Source: Nitratidesulfovibrio termitidis HI1
GTDB lineage: Bacteria; Desulfobacterota; Desulfovibrionia; Desulfovibrionales; Desulfovibrionaceae
Length of the DNA stretch: 64,000 bases
Assembly: GCF_000504305.1 (NCBI RefSeq)
Contig: NZ_KI632512.1
Coordinates: 2,168,250-2,232,249 of the forward strand
Direction of reading: 5' to 3'
A model generated the notes under the pieces. The model was not told where the DNA came from. It searched no databases and saw only the letters and a list, made by a program, of their open reading frames with translations. The position numbers and the translations under genes are program-made. Below, piece after piece: positions 53,234 through 61,252 of the stretch. Each line of letters opens with the position of its first letter. The stretch's first letter is position 1.

Positions 53234-54207
53234 CGGGCACCTTCGTTTTCGCAGCAATCCGGCACGACAGGTTTTTCGTTCTCCGGCAAGGAAGGCGAGC
53301 CCGACGCGCAGGGAGCGTACTCCGACCGTACGTGACCGGAGCAGGCGGCGCAGCCTGACGACGCCGGAGGACGAAAGGACGGAGTGCCCTCGCGTCCGAG
53401 GAGACGCATCAGCGAACCTTCAAGGTCGCCCCCATCCATCAGCGCGGTGCCCACCAATGCCGCGTCATACCCGGCATCGGCGGCTTCCGCCAGGTGGCGG
53501 TATTCGGCGATGCCGCTGGCCGCTATCCAGACCTCGTCGGGTTCGCTCAGCGGCCCCAGACGCAGGCAGGCGGTGCGGTCCACGGCCAGGGTTTCCAGAT
53601 CGCGGTTGTTCACCTGGATGATCCGCGCGCCGGATTCGCGCGCCAGCGCAAGATCCGCCTCGTCGAATATCTCCACCACGGCATGCATCCCGTACGCTTC
53701 GGCCTGTTCGCGCAGGTCGCGCAGGGTGCGCGCATCTGGAGTCAGCCGCACGATGAGCAGCAGGGCCGACGCCGGGGTGGCCGCCGTGGCTTCCACCTGC
53801 AACGGGTCCATGATGAAGTCCTTGCGCAGCAGGGGTACAGTCGGAGCGACTGCCGCCATGCGTTCCAGATAGGCCAGGTCACCGCCGAAGTACTGTTCCT
53901 CGGTCAGCACCGAGATGGCCGTGGCCCCTGCGGAAGTATAGGCCGTGGCTGCGTCCTCCGGCGACACGCCCGTCTCGATGACCCCGCGCGAGGGCGAGGC
54001 GCGTTTGTACTCGGCGATGACCGACACCGGCGCACCCCGGTACCCCGTGCGATCCTGCAACGCCCGCAGGAAGTCCGGGCGCGGGGTGCCGCCGGAACCT
54101 GTCCCGACCGTTCCTGCAAGCAGCGGCGCGGGCAGCCCGCCGACAGCGGCCAGCTTGCGCAGCCGGTCCAGTTCCGGCTGCTTGGCTATGCGAAAGCGAT
54201 CAAGCAT
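53230..54207 (-). CDS. trpC: Indole-3-glycerol-phosphate synthase with repeat-encoded tail
   Basis: A 325-residue protein. Residues 1-272 are a complete TrpC: VIAEYKRASPSRGVI, AISVLTEEQYFGGDLAYLERM, VPLLRKDFIMDPLQVEA, IIQVNNRDLETLAVD, IAASGIAEY and ALVGTALMDGGDLEGSLMRLLG. It closes the indole ring from CdRP. Residues from about 274 to 316 (including GCAACSGHVRSEYAPCASG) are a translation of repeat copy R4 and are not part of the fold. The start overlaps the trpD stop by eight bases, and the stop overlaps trpF. Confidence 0.95.
   Translation of the reverse strand: MLDRFRIAKQPELDRLRKLAAVGGLPAPLLAGTVGTGSGGTPRPDFLRALQDRTGYRGAPVSVIAEYKRASPSRGVIETGVSPEDAATAYTSAGATAISVLTEEQYFGGDLAYLERMAAVAPTVPLLRKDFIMDPLQVEATAATPASALLLIVRLTPDARTLRDLREQAEAYGMHAVVEIFDEADLALARESGARIIQVNNRDLETLAVDRTACLRLGPLSEPDEVWIAASGIAEYRHLAEAADAGYDAALVGTALMDGGDLEGSLMRLLGREGTPSFRPPASSGCAACSGHVRSEYAPCASGSPSLPENEKPVVPDCCENEGAR
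53261..53388 (-). repeat. Structured 3'-end repeat, copy R4 (inside trpC)
   Basis: The element follows the family layout: end arms TTTCGTTCTCCGGC / GCCGGAGGACGAAA, the core GTACGGTCGGAGTACGCTCC, and the CTCGCCTTCCTTGCCGGAG end common to R5. Its inner stem is the weakest of the five. It lies in frame at the 3' end of trpC and is read through as a tail of about 43 residues. Confidence 0.8.
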
Positions 54208-55216
54208 GCAGCACCTTCCCCCCTGCCCCGGCTGCCAGCGCCAGCCGCGCTGCGGCCATGGCGTCGGGCAGGGCCAGACCCGGCTCCAGCAGGTGCAGGG
54301 CCATGCCCACGTTCAGCACCAGCATGTCGCGCATGGGGGCGGGACCGCCGCCGGACAGCAGTTCGCGCAGCACGCGCACGGCGGTGTCGCGGTCGGGCAC
54401 GGCCAGTTCTTCGGGGGTGCAGGGCGCGATGCCGTAGTCCGCCGGGTCCACGCTGATTTCCGTGAGCGAGCCGTGGCCTTCGCCGTCGCCCTCCAGCAGC
54501 ATGATGTGCGCGGGGCCCATGGGCGTCAGTTCATCATAGCCGCCCGCGCCATGCACCACCGCCGCCCGGCGCACGCCGGTCAGCAGCAGGGTCCGGGCCA
54601 TCAGCGGCAGCAGTTCGGCGCGGGCCACGCCCAGCAGCATGTGGCTGGGACGGGCCGGGTTGAGCAGCGGCCCCAGCAGGTTGAACAGGGTGCGCACGCC
54701 CAGTTCGCGCCGGATGGGCATGACGTTGCGGAACGTTGGGTGGAAGCGCGGCGCGAACAGGAAGGCGAAGTTGCGCTGTGCCACCAGCGCGCGCACGTCG
54801 TCCGGGTCCAGTTCCAGCGGCAGGCCCAGGCCCTCCACCGCGTCCGCCGCCCCGCACGAGGACGACACCGCGCGGTTGCCGTGCTTGACCACCCGATGGC
54901 CCATGCCCGCCAGGGTCAGCGCCGTGGCCGTGGAGCAGTTGAAGGACGAGCGGCCATCGCCGCCGGTGCCCACGATGTCGATGGTGGGGCCGTCAATGCC
55001 GGTCACCCGCACGGCGCGGGCCAGCGCGGCGCGCACCGCCTCGGTGAGTTCCTGCGGGGTCTCGCCCTTCATGCGCAGCCCCATCAGGAACGAACCCGCC
55101 TGCGCGCAGGTCATCTCGCCGTCCATCAGGCGCGAGAACCCGGCCTCGGCCAGCTCCGGCGCAAGATCAACGCCCGTGGCCAGTGTTTCCAGTATGGTGG
55201 AAGTTGCAGTCTGCAT
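54200..55216 (-). CDS. trpD: Anthranilate phosphoribosyltransferase
   Basis: A 338-residue enzyme that moves phosphoribosyl from PRPP to anthranilate. The PRPP-binding loop is DIVGTGGDGRSSFNCSTATALTLAG, and KHGNRAVSSSCGAADAVEGLG, FAPRFHPTFRNVMPIRRELGVRTLFNLLGPLLNPA and GYDELTPMGP are all diagnostic. It is a stand-alone enzyme, not fused to TrpG. The ATG at 55216 has AAGGAGA. A 114-bp gap with hairpin repeat C separates it from trpG. Confidence 0.97.
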   Translation of the reverse strand: MQTATSTILETLATGVDLAPELAEAGFSRLMDGEMTCAQAGSFLMGLRMKGETPQELTEAVRAALARAVRVTGIDGPTIDIVGTGGDGRSSFNCSTATALTLAGMGHRVVKHGNRAVSSSCGAADAVEGLGLPLELDPDDVRALVAQRNFAFLFAPRFHPTFRNVMPIRRELGVRTLFNLLGPLLNPARPSHMLLGVARAELLPLMARTLLLTGVRRAAVVHGAGGYDELTPMGPAHIMLLEGDGEGHGSLTEISVDPADYGIAPCTPEELAVPDRDTAVRVLRELLSGGGPAPMRDMLVLNVGMALHLLEPGLALPDAMAAARLALAAGAGGKVLHA

Positions 55217-55265
55217 TTGCTGTCTCCTTCAGGAGTTCTTTATGGGACGGGCAGCCTACCTAAAG

Positions 55266-55301
55266 GGGGTGCAGGGGGCCTGCCCCCTGCCCGCCGGAGG
55301 C
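55266..55301 (+). repeat. 36-bp hairpin repeat (family C), copy 2
   Basis: It differs by one base from the copy at 20881-20916 and has the same following A-run. It lies in the trpG-trpD gap, in the opposite orientation to these genes. In the mRNA it would form GCAGGGGGC / GCCCCCTGC just downstream of the trpG stop. Confidence 0.75.
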
Positions 55302-55330
55302 GAACAAAAAACCTCTCCGCTGCCCCGCTC

Positions 55331-55909
55331 CTACTTCCCCGCCACCTGGGCGGGAAAGTTGGCGAGCATGCGCACGCCGTCGGGGGTCAGCACGGATTCG
55401 GGGTGGAACTGCACGCCCACCCAGGGCCGGTCGGTGTAGCGCAGGGCCATCACCTCGCCCTCGGGGGCGCGGGCGGTGACGGCCAGCAGGTCGGGGCGTT
55501 CCTCGGCATGCACGATGAGCGAGTGGTAGCGGCCCACCTGCATGGGGCTGGGCACGCCGTGGAACAGACCCTGCCCGTCGTGGGTAATGTCCGAGGTCTT
55601 GCCGTGCATGATGCGCGGGCCCACATCCACGGTGGCCCCGGCGAACAGGCCCAGCACCTGATGGCCCAGGCACACGCCCAGCACGGGCACGGTGTGCGGC
55701 AGACGCGACAGGAAATCGAGGCAGAAGCCCGCGTTGCGCGGGTGGCTGGGGCCTGGCGAGATGCACACCATCGAAAGCTTCGGGTCTTCGGCCATGGCGG
55801 GCACGGCGGGATCGTCGTTGCGGACCACCACCGGCTTCAGCCCAAGGCCGTAGAACGCCTGCACCAGATTGAAGGTGAACGAGTCGTAGTTATCGATTAA
55901 CAGGAACAT
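55331..55909 (-). CDS. trpG: Anthranilate synthase component II (glutamine amidotransferase)
   Basis: A 192-residue class I glutaminase giving ammonia to TrpE. It starts MFLLIDNYDSFTFNLVQAFYGLG. The catalytic Cys is in VLGVCLGHQVLGLFAGA; the His and Glu of the triad are in GVQFHPESVLTPDG. ISPGPSHPRNAG and GRYHSLIV are also conserved. The ATG at 55909 has GGAGGGG and overlaps the end of trpE by 20 bases, which fits coupled translation of the two subunits. Confidence 0.97.
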   Translation of the reverse strand: MFLLIDNYDSFTFNLVQAFYGLGLKPVVVRNDDPAVPAMAEDPKLSMVCISPGPSHPRNAGFCLDFLSRLPHTVPVLGVCLGHQVLGLFAGATVDVGPRIMHGKTSDITHDGQGLFHGVPSPMQVGRYHSLIVHAEERPDLLAVTARAPEGEVMALRYTDRPWVGVQFHPESVLTPDGVRMLANFPAQVAGK

Positions 55910-57464
55910 ATTCCCCTCCGGTGACGGCGGCGCGGATGACGGCGGTCTTGTTGTTGCATTCCTTCCATTCCATTTCGGGCACGGAATCGAACACGATGCC
56001 TGCGCCGGCCTGCCAGTGCACCTGCCCGTCGCGCACCCACAGCGAGCGGATGGTGATGCCGGTGTCCAGGTTCACGCTGCCCCGGTCCAGCCCCAGCCAG
56101 CCGATGGCGCCCGCGTAGGGGCCGCGCGCCAGGCCTTCCGCCTCGGAGATGATTTCCATGGCCCGCACCTTGGGCGCGCCGCTGACGGTGCCCGCCGGGA
56201 AGGTGGCGGCCAGCACGTCCAGCGCGTCGCGGCCCGGTTCGATCTGCGCGGTGACGCGCGAGGTCAGGTGCATGACGTGCGAGAACTTTTCCACGTCCAT
56301 GAACCGCTCCACCTGCACGGTGCCCGGCGCGGCAATGCGGCCAAGGTCGTTGCGGCCAAGGTCCACCAGCATGACGTGCTCGGCGCGTTCCTTGGGGTCT
56401 TCCAGCAGTTCCTGGGCCAAGGCGGCGTCGTGGGCGTCGTCCGTGCCGCGCGGGCGGGTGCCCGCGATGGGGCTGACCTGCAACTTGTCCGCCCGGCAGC
56501 GCACCATGACCTCCGGCGACGACCCCAGCAGCGAAACGCCGGGCAGGCGCATGAAGAACATGTACGGCGACGGGTTGATGCGGCGCAGACGGCGGTACAG
56601 CGTGAACGGGTCGCCGCTGAACGATGCCTGGAAACGGGTGGACAGCACCACCTGAATGGCCTCGCCCTCGCGGATCATGTCCTTCACCCGGGCCACGGCG
56701 CGGGTGTACACGGCCTGTTCCGGCACGTTGACCACGGGGCCGACTTCCGGCGGTTCCGGCGTGCGGTCCACCTGGCTGCGGTCCACCCTGGCGCCGGGCA
56801 GGTCGGTGAGCGAAAGCTGGCACAGCCGGTTGTACAGGTGGTCGAACACCACCACGGTGCCGGGCAGGGCCAGGCAGGCTTCCGCCGACGACGGCGGCAG
56901 CACCTTGGCCAGCTTGGGTTCGAACAGCCCGGACACGCCGTAGCCGAAATAGCCGTACAGGGCGCGGGTGATGGGGGGCTGGTCGGCAAAGGCACCGTCC
57001 GGTTCGATGCGCAGGGCGCGCATCACCGCGCGGGTGCCCTCGATGAAGCCCATGCCGTCGAACCGGCGCAGCGGGGCAAGGCGCGGGTCGCGCACGGCTA
57101 CTTCCAGCTTGCCGTCGCGGCAGCCAAGACGCAGCAGGAAGTTGAAGGCGATGACGCTGTACCGGCCCCAACGGCCGTCCACTTCGGCACTTTCCAGCAG
57201 AATGCCCTGCCCGGACCCCACCATGCCCAGGAACACGCTGATGGGGGTGTCCACATCGGCCTCCAGCCAGCGACCGGTCTGGCGCAGCACGATCTCGCCG
57301 CCTTCGGGCAGCGGGGGAATGTCGTCCCCGGAACCGTTGGTGACGCAAGCGCAGCCGTTGGCCTGGGTCTGCGTGACTTCCGGCGTCTGGGGGGCCTGTG
57401 CCGTTTCGGGGGCTTCCGCCTGATCGGGCATTTCAGCCTGTGCGGGCATTTCGGGCATTTCCAT
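55890..57464 (-). CDS. trpE: Anthranilate synthase component I
   Basis: A 524-residue chorismate-utilising enzyme. The C-terminal catalytic part shows IREGEAIQVVLSTRF, LRRINPSPYMFFMRLPG, SPEVMVRC, SPIAGTRPRG, DPKERAEHVMLVDLGRNDLGRIA, FPAGTVSGAPKVRAMEII and YAGAIGW. The first 45 residues are a Gln/Ala/Glu-rich extension. The Trp feedback site near the N-terminus usually has an LLES element, and LLESAEVDGRWGRYSVI is present, so feedback inhibition by Trp is expected. The ATG at 57464 has AAGGAGA. It is preceded by an intrinsic terminator that appears to be a Trp attenuator. Confidence 0.97.
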   Translation of the reverse strand: MEMPEMPAQAEMPDQAEAPETAQAPQTPEVTQTQANGCACVTNGSGDDIPPLPEGGEIVLRQTGRWLEADVDTPISVFLGMVGSGQGILLESAEVDGRWGRYSVIAFNFLLRLGCRDGKLEVAVRDPRLAPLRRFDGMGFIEGTRAVMRALRIEPDGAFADQPPITRALYGYFGYGVSGLFEPKLAKVLPPSSAEACLALPGTVVVFDHLYNRLCQLSLTDLPGARVDRSQVDRTPEPPEVGPVVNVPEQAVYTRAVARVKDMIREGEAIQVVLSTRFQASFSGDPFTLYRRLRRINPSPYMFFMRLPGVSLLGSSPEVMVRCRADKLQVSPIAGTRPRGTDDAHDAALAQELLEDPKERAEHVMLVDLGRNDLGRIAAPGTVQVERFMDVEKFSHVMHLTSRVTAQIEPGRDALDVLAATFPAGTVSGAPKVRAMEIISEAEGLARGPYAGAIGWLGLDRGSVNLDTGITIRSLWVRDGQVHWQAGAGIVFDSVPEMEWKECNNKTAVIRAAVTGGEYVPVNR

Positions 57465-57512
57465 CTGGATTCTCCTTCAAGTTCGGCGTGCCGTGAGTGG
57501 TGCGTTGAAAAC

Positions 57513-57544
57513 AAAAAGCCGCGCTCCCGGGGAGGGAGCGCGGC
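57513..57544 (-). terminator. Intrinsic terminator between tyrA and trpE (attenuator)
   Basis: On the minus strand GCCGCGCTCCC, loop TCCCC and GGGAGCGCGGC form a perfect 11-bp stem, followed at once by TTTTTGTTTTC. It stands inside the operon, 40 bases after the tyrA stop and about 50 bases before trpE, so it must be conditional for trpE to be expressed from upstream. Confidence 0.88.
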
Positions 57545-57632
57545 CTACTATTGCCTTGTCCGTTACTCTACTACTCGCGTGCAGCTATGACGGACGCACT
57601 CCTCCCCTTTCGGTGTGCGAACGCCACCACCA
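57529..57632 (-). promoter_or_regulatory. Trp attenuator with leader codons inside the end of tyrA
   Basis: Three consecutive TGG codons (57624-57632, tyrA ...AQWWWRSH...) precede the segment GGGGAGGAGTGCG (57595-57607). That segment can pair, with one bulged C and one G-U, with GCGCTCCCTCCCC (57529-57541), which is the 5' arm and loop of the terminator. The tyrA stop is at 57585-57587. A ribosome stalled on Trp codons would leave the segment free to form the antiterminator; one that reaches the stop would cover it and let the terminator form. This is inferred from geometry and pairing only. Confidence 0.75.
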
Positions 57633-58376
57633 CTGGGCGCGATCAACCAGCACGTCCACATCGCCGGCGGCGGCGAAGTTGAGGAACGACAGGTAGCTGC
57701 GGACAGCGGTCTGGCTGTGGGGATTGGCTTCGAACATGCCTTCGAAGAGGGATGCATCTTCCGTGAGCATCTTGCGCGCCGCGTCGAGGCGGCGGCGGAA
57801 CGAGGGGGTGATGAAGGGGGTAAGCTCGTCGCGGTGGGCCAGCGTGGCAAGGTAGGCAACGCTGGTGATGAAGTTCAGGCCCTGGATGCAGGCGGCGGCC
57901 TCGTCGTGCTCGTCCGCAGTGGTGCGGAAGGGCACGCAGCCCATGTCGGCGAACACGCGCTCGATAAGCGCCACATCCGCCTCGTGCGCACCTTCGCCGG
58001 GGGTCACGGCCACGCGCAGGTTCTCGGCAGGGGCACCCGCCGGGGGTACCGGGCCGAACAGCGGGTGGGTGCCCACCACGGGGCCCGCATAGTGGTGCTC
58101 CATGACCTGCATGGGGCGCACCTTGACGGAAGTGATGTCCGCCAGCACCTGCATGCCGTTCAGCAGCGGGGCCACCTGACGCAGCACCTCGTCCATGGTT
58201 TCCACGGGCACGCACAGCAGCACGGCGGCGGCACCGTCCACGGCATGACGCAAGGCATCCTGCGTCAGCGGACGGTCCACGCCCCCCACCGCGTATCCTG
58301 CGGCGGAGAGCCTGTCGGCGAACAGGCGGCCCATGCGGCCCCCCGCGCCGACCAGCGCGATTTTCACTGCGTTCAT
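57585..58376 (-). CDS. tyrA: Prephenate dehydrogenase
   Basis: A 263-residue NAD(P)-dependent enzyme for tyrosine synthesis. The N-terminal Rossmann motif is IALVGAGGRMGRLFADRL. LADITSVKVRPMQ, VVGTHPLFGP and the helical C-terminal domain (DEHDEAAACIQGLNFITSVAYLATL) are typical of monofunctional TyrA. The ATG at 58376 overlaps the aroA stop (ATGA). The last 15 residues, WWWRSHTERGGVRPS, look like a Trp leader peptide end and are followed by the trpE attenuator, so this tail may have a regulatory job. Confidence 0.95.
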   Translation of the reverse strand: MNAVKIALVGAGGRMGRLFADRLSAAGYAVGGVDRPLTQDALRHAVDGAAAVLLCVPVETMDEVLRQVAPLLNGMQVLADITSVKVRPMQVMEHHYAGPVVGTHPLFGPVPPAGAPAENLRVAVTPGEGAHEADVALIERVFADMGCVPFRTTADEHDEAAACIQGLNFITSVAYLATLAHRDELTPFITPSFRRRLDAARKMLTEDASLFEGMFEANPHSQTAVRSYLSFLNFAAAGDVDVLVDRAQWWWRSHTERGGVRPS

Positions 58377-59737
58377 GCGCGTACCTTTTCCCACTCGTTC
58401 CAGAAATGCGGGAACGACTTTGCCACGCAGGCAGGGTCGTCCAAAGCCACCTGTACCCCGGCAAACCCCAGAAGCGCAAGACTCATGGCCATGCGATGGT
58501 CGCCGTATGACAAAAATGGCATCACTTTTTCGTCATTACCCGAGGCTGGCGCCGGTGCGGGACCGCCGCTGCGCAGCGAACCGTACACGACGAGGCCGTC
58601 GTCCAGTTCTTCCACCCGCACCCCGGCCTTGCGCAGTTCCGCCGCCGGGGCGGACAACCGGTCGCATTCCTTGATGCGCAGGTGCGCCACGTTGCGGATG
58701 GTGGTCACGCCCTGGGCAAAGGCCGCCGTGGCCGCCACCGTGGGCACCAGGTCCGGGCAGTGGCCCATGTCCACTTCCACGCCGGTCAGGCTGGAAGGGG
58801 CCACCACCACGCCGTTGTCGGCCCGCTCGAAGCGAGCGCCCATGCGGCCCAAGATGTCCAGCATGGCCCGGTCGCCCTGCAACGAATCCACCCGCAAGCC
58901 TGCCACGCGCACCGGGCGCGGACCCACGGCCCCCGCAGCCAGGAAGTACGAGGCGTTGGACCAGTCGCCCTCCACCCGGTAATTGCCCGCGCGGTACACC
59001 CCCGGCGACACCACGAAACGCACCAGACCGGGCCGGACTTCGCGCAGGGTGCGCCAGTCGTCGGCCTGCCACTTGCCGCGCGGGGTTTCGCGCGTTTCCA
59101 CGCGAAAGCCGATGCCAAAGTCTTCCAGGGCTTGCAGGGTCAGGGCCACGTACGGCCACGACACCACCTTGTCGCCGGAAACCTCTATGGTCAGCCCGCT
59201 GGTAAGCGGCGCGGCCAGCAGCAGCCCCGACAGATACTGGCTGGATTCGCCAAGGCCGATGGCGGCCGAACCGCCGGACATGCCGTCGGAATCGATGAGC
59301 AGGGGCGGGCAGCCTTCGCGACCTTCGTAGGTCACGCGCACCCCGCGGTCGCGCAGCACGTCCACCAGTTCGCCGATGGGCCGTTCGTGCATGCGCGGCG
59401 CGCCGTGGATGCGGAACATCCCCTTGCCCGCCGCCAGCACCGCCGTCAGCAGGCGGCAGGTGGTGCCCGATTCGTGCACGTCGCACGATACCGGCGCGTC
59501 GAACCCGCCCGCAGGCGTGCCCGCCACGCCGGACACCGCGAACCTGCCGTCGCCCTGGCGCTCGATGCGCGCGCCCGCCGCACGCAGGATGTCTGCCGTG
59601 CGCTCGATGTCGCGGCTTTCCAGCACGTGCTCCACCACCGAATCACCCGCGGCCAGCGCCGCCCCGATCAGCATGCGGTGCGACACCGACTTGGACGGCG
59701 GTGCCGCCACGGTCACGGTTTCCCGTTTGGTTTCCAT
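58373..59737 (-). CDS. aroA: 3-phosphoshikimate 1-carboxyvinyltransferase (EPSP synthase)
   Basis: A 454-residue two-domain enzyme adding PEP to shikimate-3-phosphate. PPSKSVSHRMLIGAALA is the N-terminal substrate motif; HESGTTCRLLTAVLAAGKGMFRIHGAPRMHERPI, SSQYLSGLLLAAPL, DLVPTVAATAAFAQGVTTIRN and LRIKECDRLSA (with the DHRMAMSLALLGF end) are conserved. The usual LxGNAGTxxR is HESGTTCR here, a divergent form. The ATG at 59737 has AAAGGA. It is downstream of a 275-bp repeat-rich gap after pheA. Confidence 0.95.
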   Translation of the reverse strand: METKRETVTVAAPPSKSVSHRMLIGAALAAGDSVVEHVLESRDIERTADILRAAGARIERQGDGRFAVSGVAGTPAGGFDAPVSCDVHESGTTCRLLTAVLAAGKGMFRIHGAPRMHERPIGELVDVLRDRGVRVTYEGREGCPPLLIDSDGMSGGSAAIGLGESSQYLSGLLLAAPLTSGLTIEVSGDKVVSWPYVALTLQALEDFGIGFRVETRETPRGKWQADDWRTLREVRPGLVRFVVSPGVYRAGNYRVEGDWSNASYFLAAGAVGPRPVRVAGLRVDSLQGDRAMLDILGRMGARFERADNGVVVAPSSLTGVEVDMGHCPDLVPTVAATAAFAQGVTTIRNVAHLRIKECDRLSAPAAELRKAGVRVEELDDGLVVYGSLRSGGPAPAPASGNDEKVMPFLSYGDHRMAMSLALLGFAGVQVALDDPACVAKSFPHFWNEWEKVRA

Positions 59738-59768
59738 GGAAATTCCTTTGGATATCTTTCGGGAGAGT

Positions 59769-59998
59769 TACCGGGGAGGGGCTACCACCCCGGCCCCCAG
59801 CTTTGCTGTCGCCATCCGTAAGGCTCGCGCTGCGCGCTCGCCTGACGGCTGCCGCTCCCCCCAAACTTCTTCTTTGGGGCCAGTTGCCTGTTTCCTCATA
59901 CCCCGTTGAGACGCGCGTAGCGTGGCTCGACGGCAAACGGGGTCAAGGGGACGCGGTCCCCTTGCGGGGCGCGGGGCGGAGCCCCGCTTTCCCAAAGC
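59769..59998 (-). repeat. Hairpin-repeat cluster in the pheA-aroA gap
   Basis: The 275-bp gap is made of hairpins. At 59929-59998 two GC-rich ones follow each other (CAAGGGGACGCGGTCCCCTTG, written in 20-base limits as CAAGGGGACG / CGGTCCCCTTG, then GCGGGGC / GCCCCGC). At 59808-59857 lies the inner module GTCGCCATCCGTAAGGCTCG / GCCTGACGGC seen also at 18287 and in R2. At 59773 CGGGGAGGGGC opens another. No gene is present. They may stabilise or tune the intercistronic mRNA. Confidence 0.65.
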
Positions 59999-60012
59999 AC
60001 GACAAGGCGAAA

Positions 60013-61218
60013 TCAATCACCGCTCATGTCCAGCTGCGGCCCCGCCGGATAACTCCCGAGGATGCGCAACGTATGACACAGCCTGCGCAGCTCGTGCACC
60101 ACCCGGCCATAGTCCTCGTTGCCAAGGTCGCATTCCACATCCACGAAGAATACGTACTTCCACTTTTCGCCACGCAGGGGCCGCGACTCCAGCTTCTTCA
60201 TGTTGATGCCTTCGCGGGCCAGCAAATTCAGCACCTCTGCCAGTGCGCCGGGCCTGTCCGGCACCGAGAACAGCATGGAGGTCTTGTCCGTGCCCGGCTG
60301 CCCCGCCGGGGCGGGACCGATGACCACGAAGCGCGTCCAGTTGTCCGGCTGGTCCTCTATGCCGCGCGCCAGGATGTTCAGCCCCAGCAGCGATGCCAGA
60401 CTGCGGTGCCCGATGGCCGCCGCGCCCTTCTCGCCCACCACCCGGCGCGCCGCCGAGGCGGTGGAATCCGCCGGAATGATCCGCGCGCCCGGCAGGGCCT
60501 GACGCAGCCAGCCGCCGCATTGGGCCAGCGGCTGCGGGTGCGAGTACACCGTGGTCACGTCGGCCAGACTTGTCTCCGTGGTCAGCAGGCAGTGGCTGAT
60601 GCGGCAGAACAGCTCGGACTGGATGAATACCTCGTGCGACAGGAACAGGTCCAGACTCTGGCCCACGGTGCCGTGCAGCGAATTTTCCAGCGGCACCACG
60701 CCAAGCTCGCACTGCCGGTCGTGCACGGCGCGGAATACCCCGTCCAGATCCTTCTGCGGCATGTATTCCACGGCCTTGCCCAGAAATTCAACCCCTGCGA
60801 AGTACGAAAAGGTGCCCTCGGGGCCGAGGTAGGCCACCTTCTGCGGCCGTTGCAGGCTGCGCGAGGAGGACAGAATCTCGCGCCAGATGGAGCGCAGGTG
60901 CTCGTTGGGCAGCGGCCCGCCGTTGGCAGACATGAGATTTTCCAGCACCTCGCGCTCGCGGAAGGGCTTGAACACGATGCCCGCGTCGTCGGCCTTGATG
61001 CGCCCCACTTCCAGACTCAGCGAGGCGCGGCGGTTCAGCAGGTCCAGCAGGTCGGAATCCAGCCCGTCGATCTCGTGGCGTATCTGCCCGAGGCGCCCGG
61101 CCAGGGCGGCTTCCGGGTCGGCAGACGGCGAGGTTGCGCCGTGGTCCGTGCCTTCGAGGGTATTGGCGGCAGCGTCATCCCCTCGCCAATTGGGGTCCTT
61201 GTCGTCGGTGAGGCTCAT
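60013..61218 (-). CDS. pheA: Bifunctional chorismate mutase / prephenate dehydratase
   Basis: A 401-residue P-protein. Residues about 42-125 are an AroQ-type chorismate mutase (LGQIRHEIDGLDSDLLDLLNRRASLSLEVGRIK). Residues 127-305 are prephenate dehydratase (VAYLGPEGTFSYFA, GVVPLENSLHGTVGQSLDLF, ADSTASAARRV with the usual Thr-Arg-Phe motif as NWTRFVVIG). The C-terminal ACT domain (KTSMLFSVPDRPGALAEVLNLLAREGINMKKLESRPLRG) keeps GALAE and ESRP, so allosteric control by Phe is expected. The ATG at 61218 has GGAGGA. It follows the dehydroquinate synthase gene after 34 bp. Confidence 0.97.
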   Translation of the reverse strand: MSLTDDKDPNWRGDDAAANTLEGTDHGATSPSADPEAALAGRLGQIRHEIDGLDSDLLDLLNRRASLSLEVGRIKADDAGIVFKPFREREVLENLMSANGGPLPNEHLRSIWREILSSSRSLQRPQKVAYLGPEGTFSYFAGVEFLGKAVEYMPQKDLDGVFRAVHDRQCELGVVPLENSLHGTVGQSLDLFLSHEVFIQSELFCRISHCLLTTETSLADVTTVYSHPQPLAQCGGWLRQALPGARIIPADSTASAARRVVGEKGAAAIGHRSLASLLGLNILARGIEDQPDNWTRFVVIGPAPAGQPGTDKTSMLFSVPDRPGALAEVLNLLAREGINMKKLESRPLRGEKWKYVFFVDVECDLGNEDYGRVVHELRRLCHTLRILGSYPAGPQLDMSGD

Positions 61219-61252
61219 GGCCGCGTCCTCCGGCGTTGTGTCGTGGTGCGCA

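Noticed and set aside
57585-57700. A separate Trp leader peptide starting inside tyrA
   Set aside because: In-frame GTG codons exist near 57650 but none has a ribosome-binding site. The simpler reading is that tyrA translation itself reaches the Trp codons.
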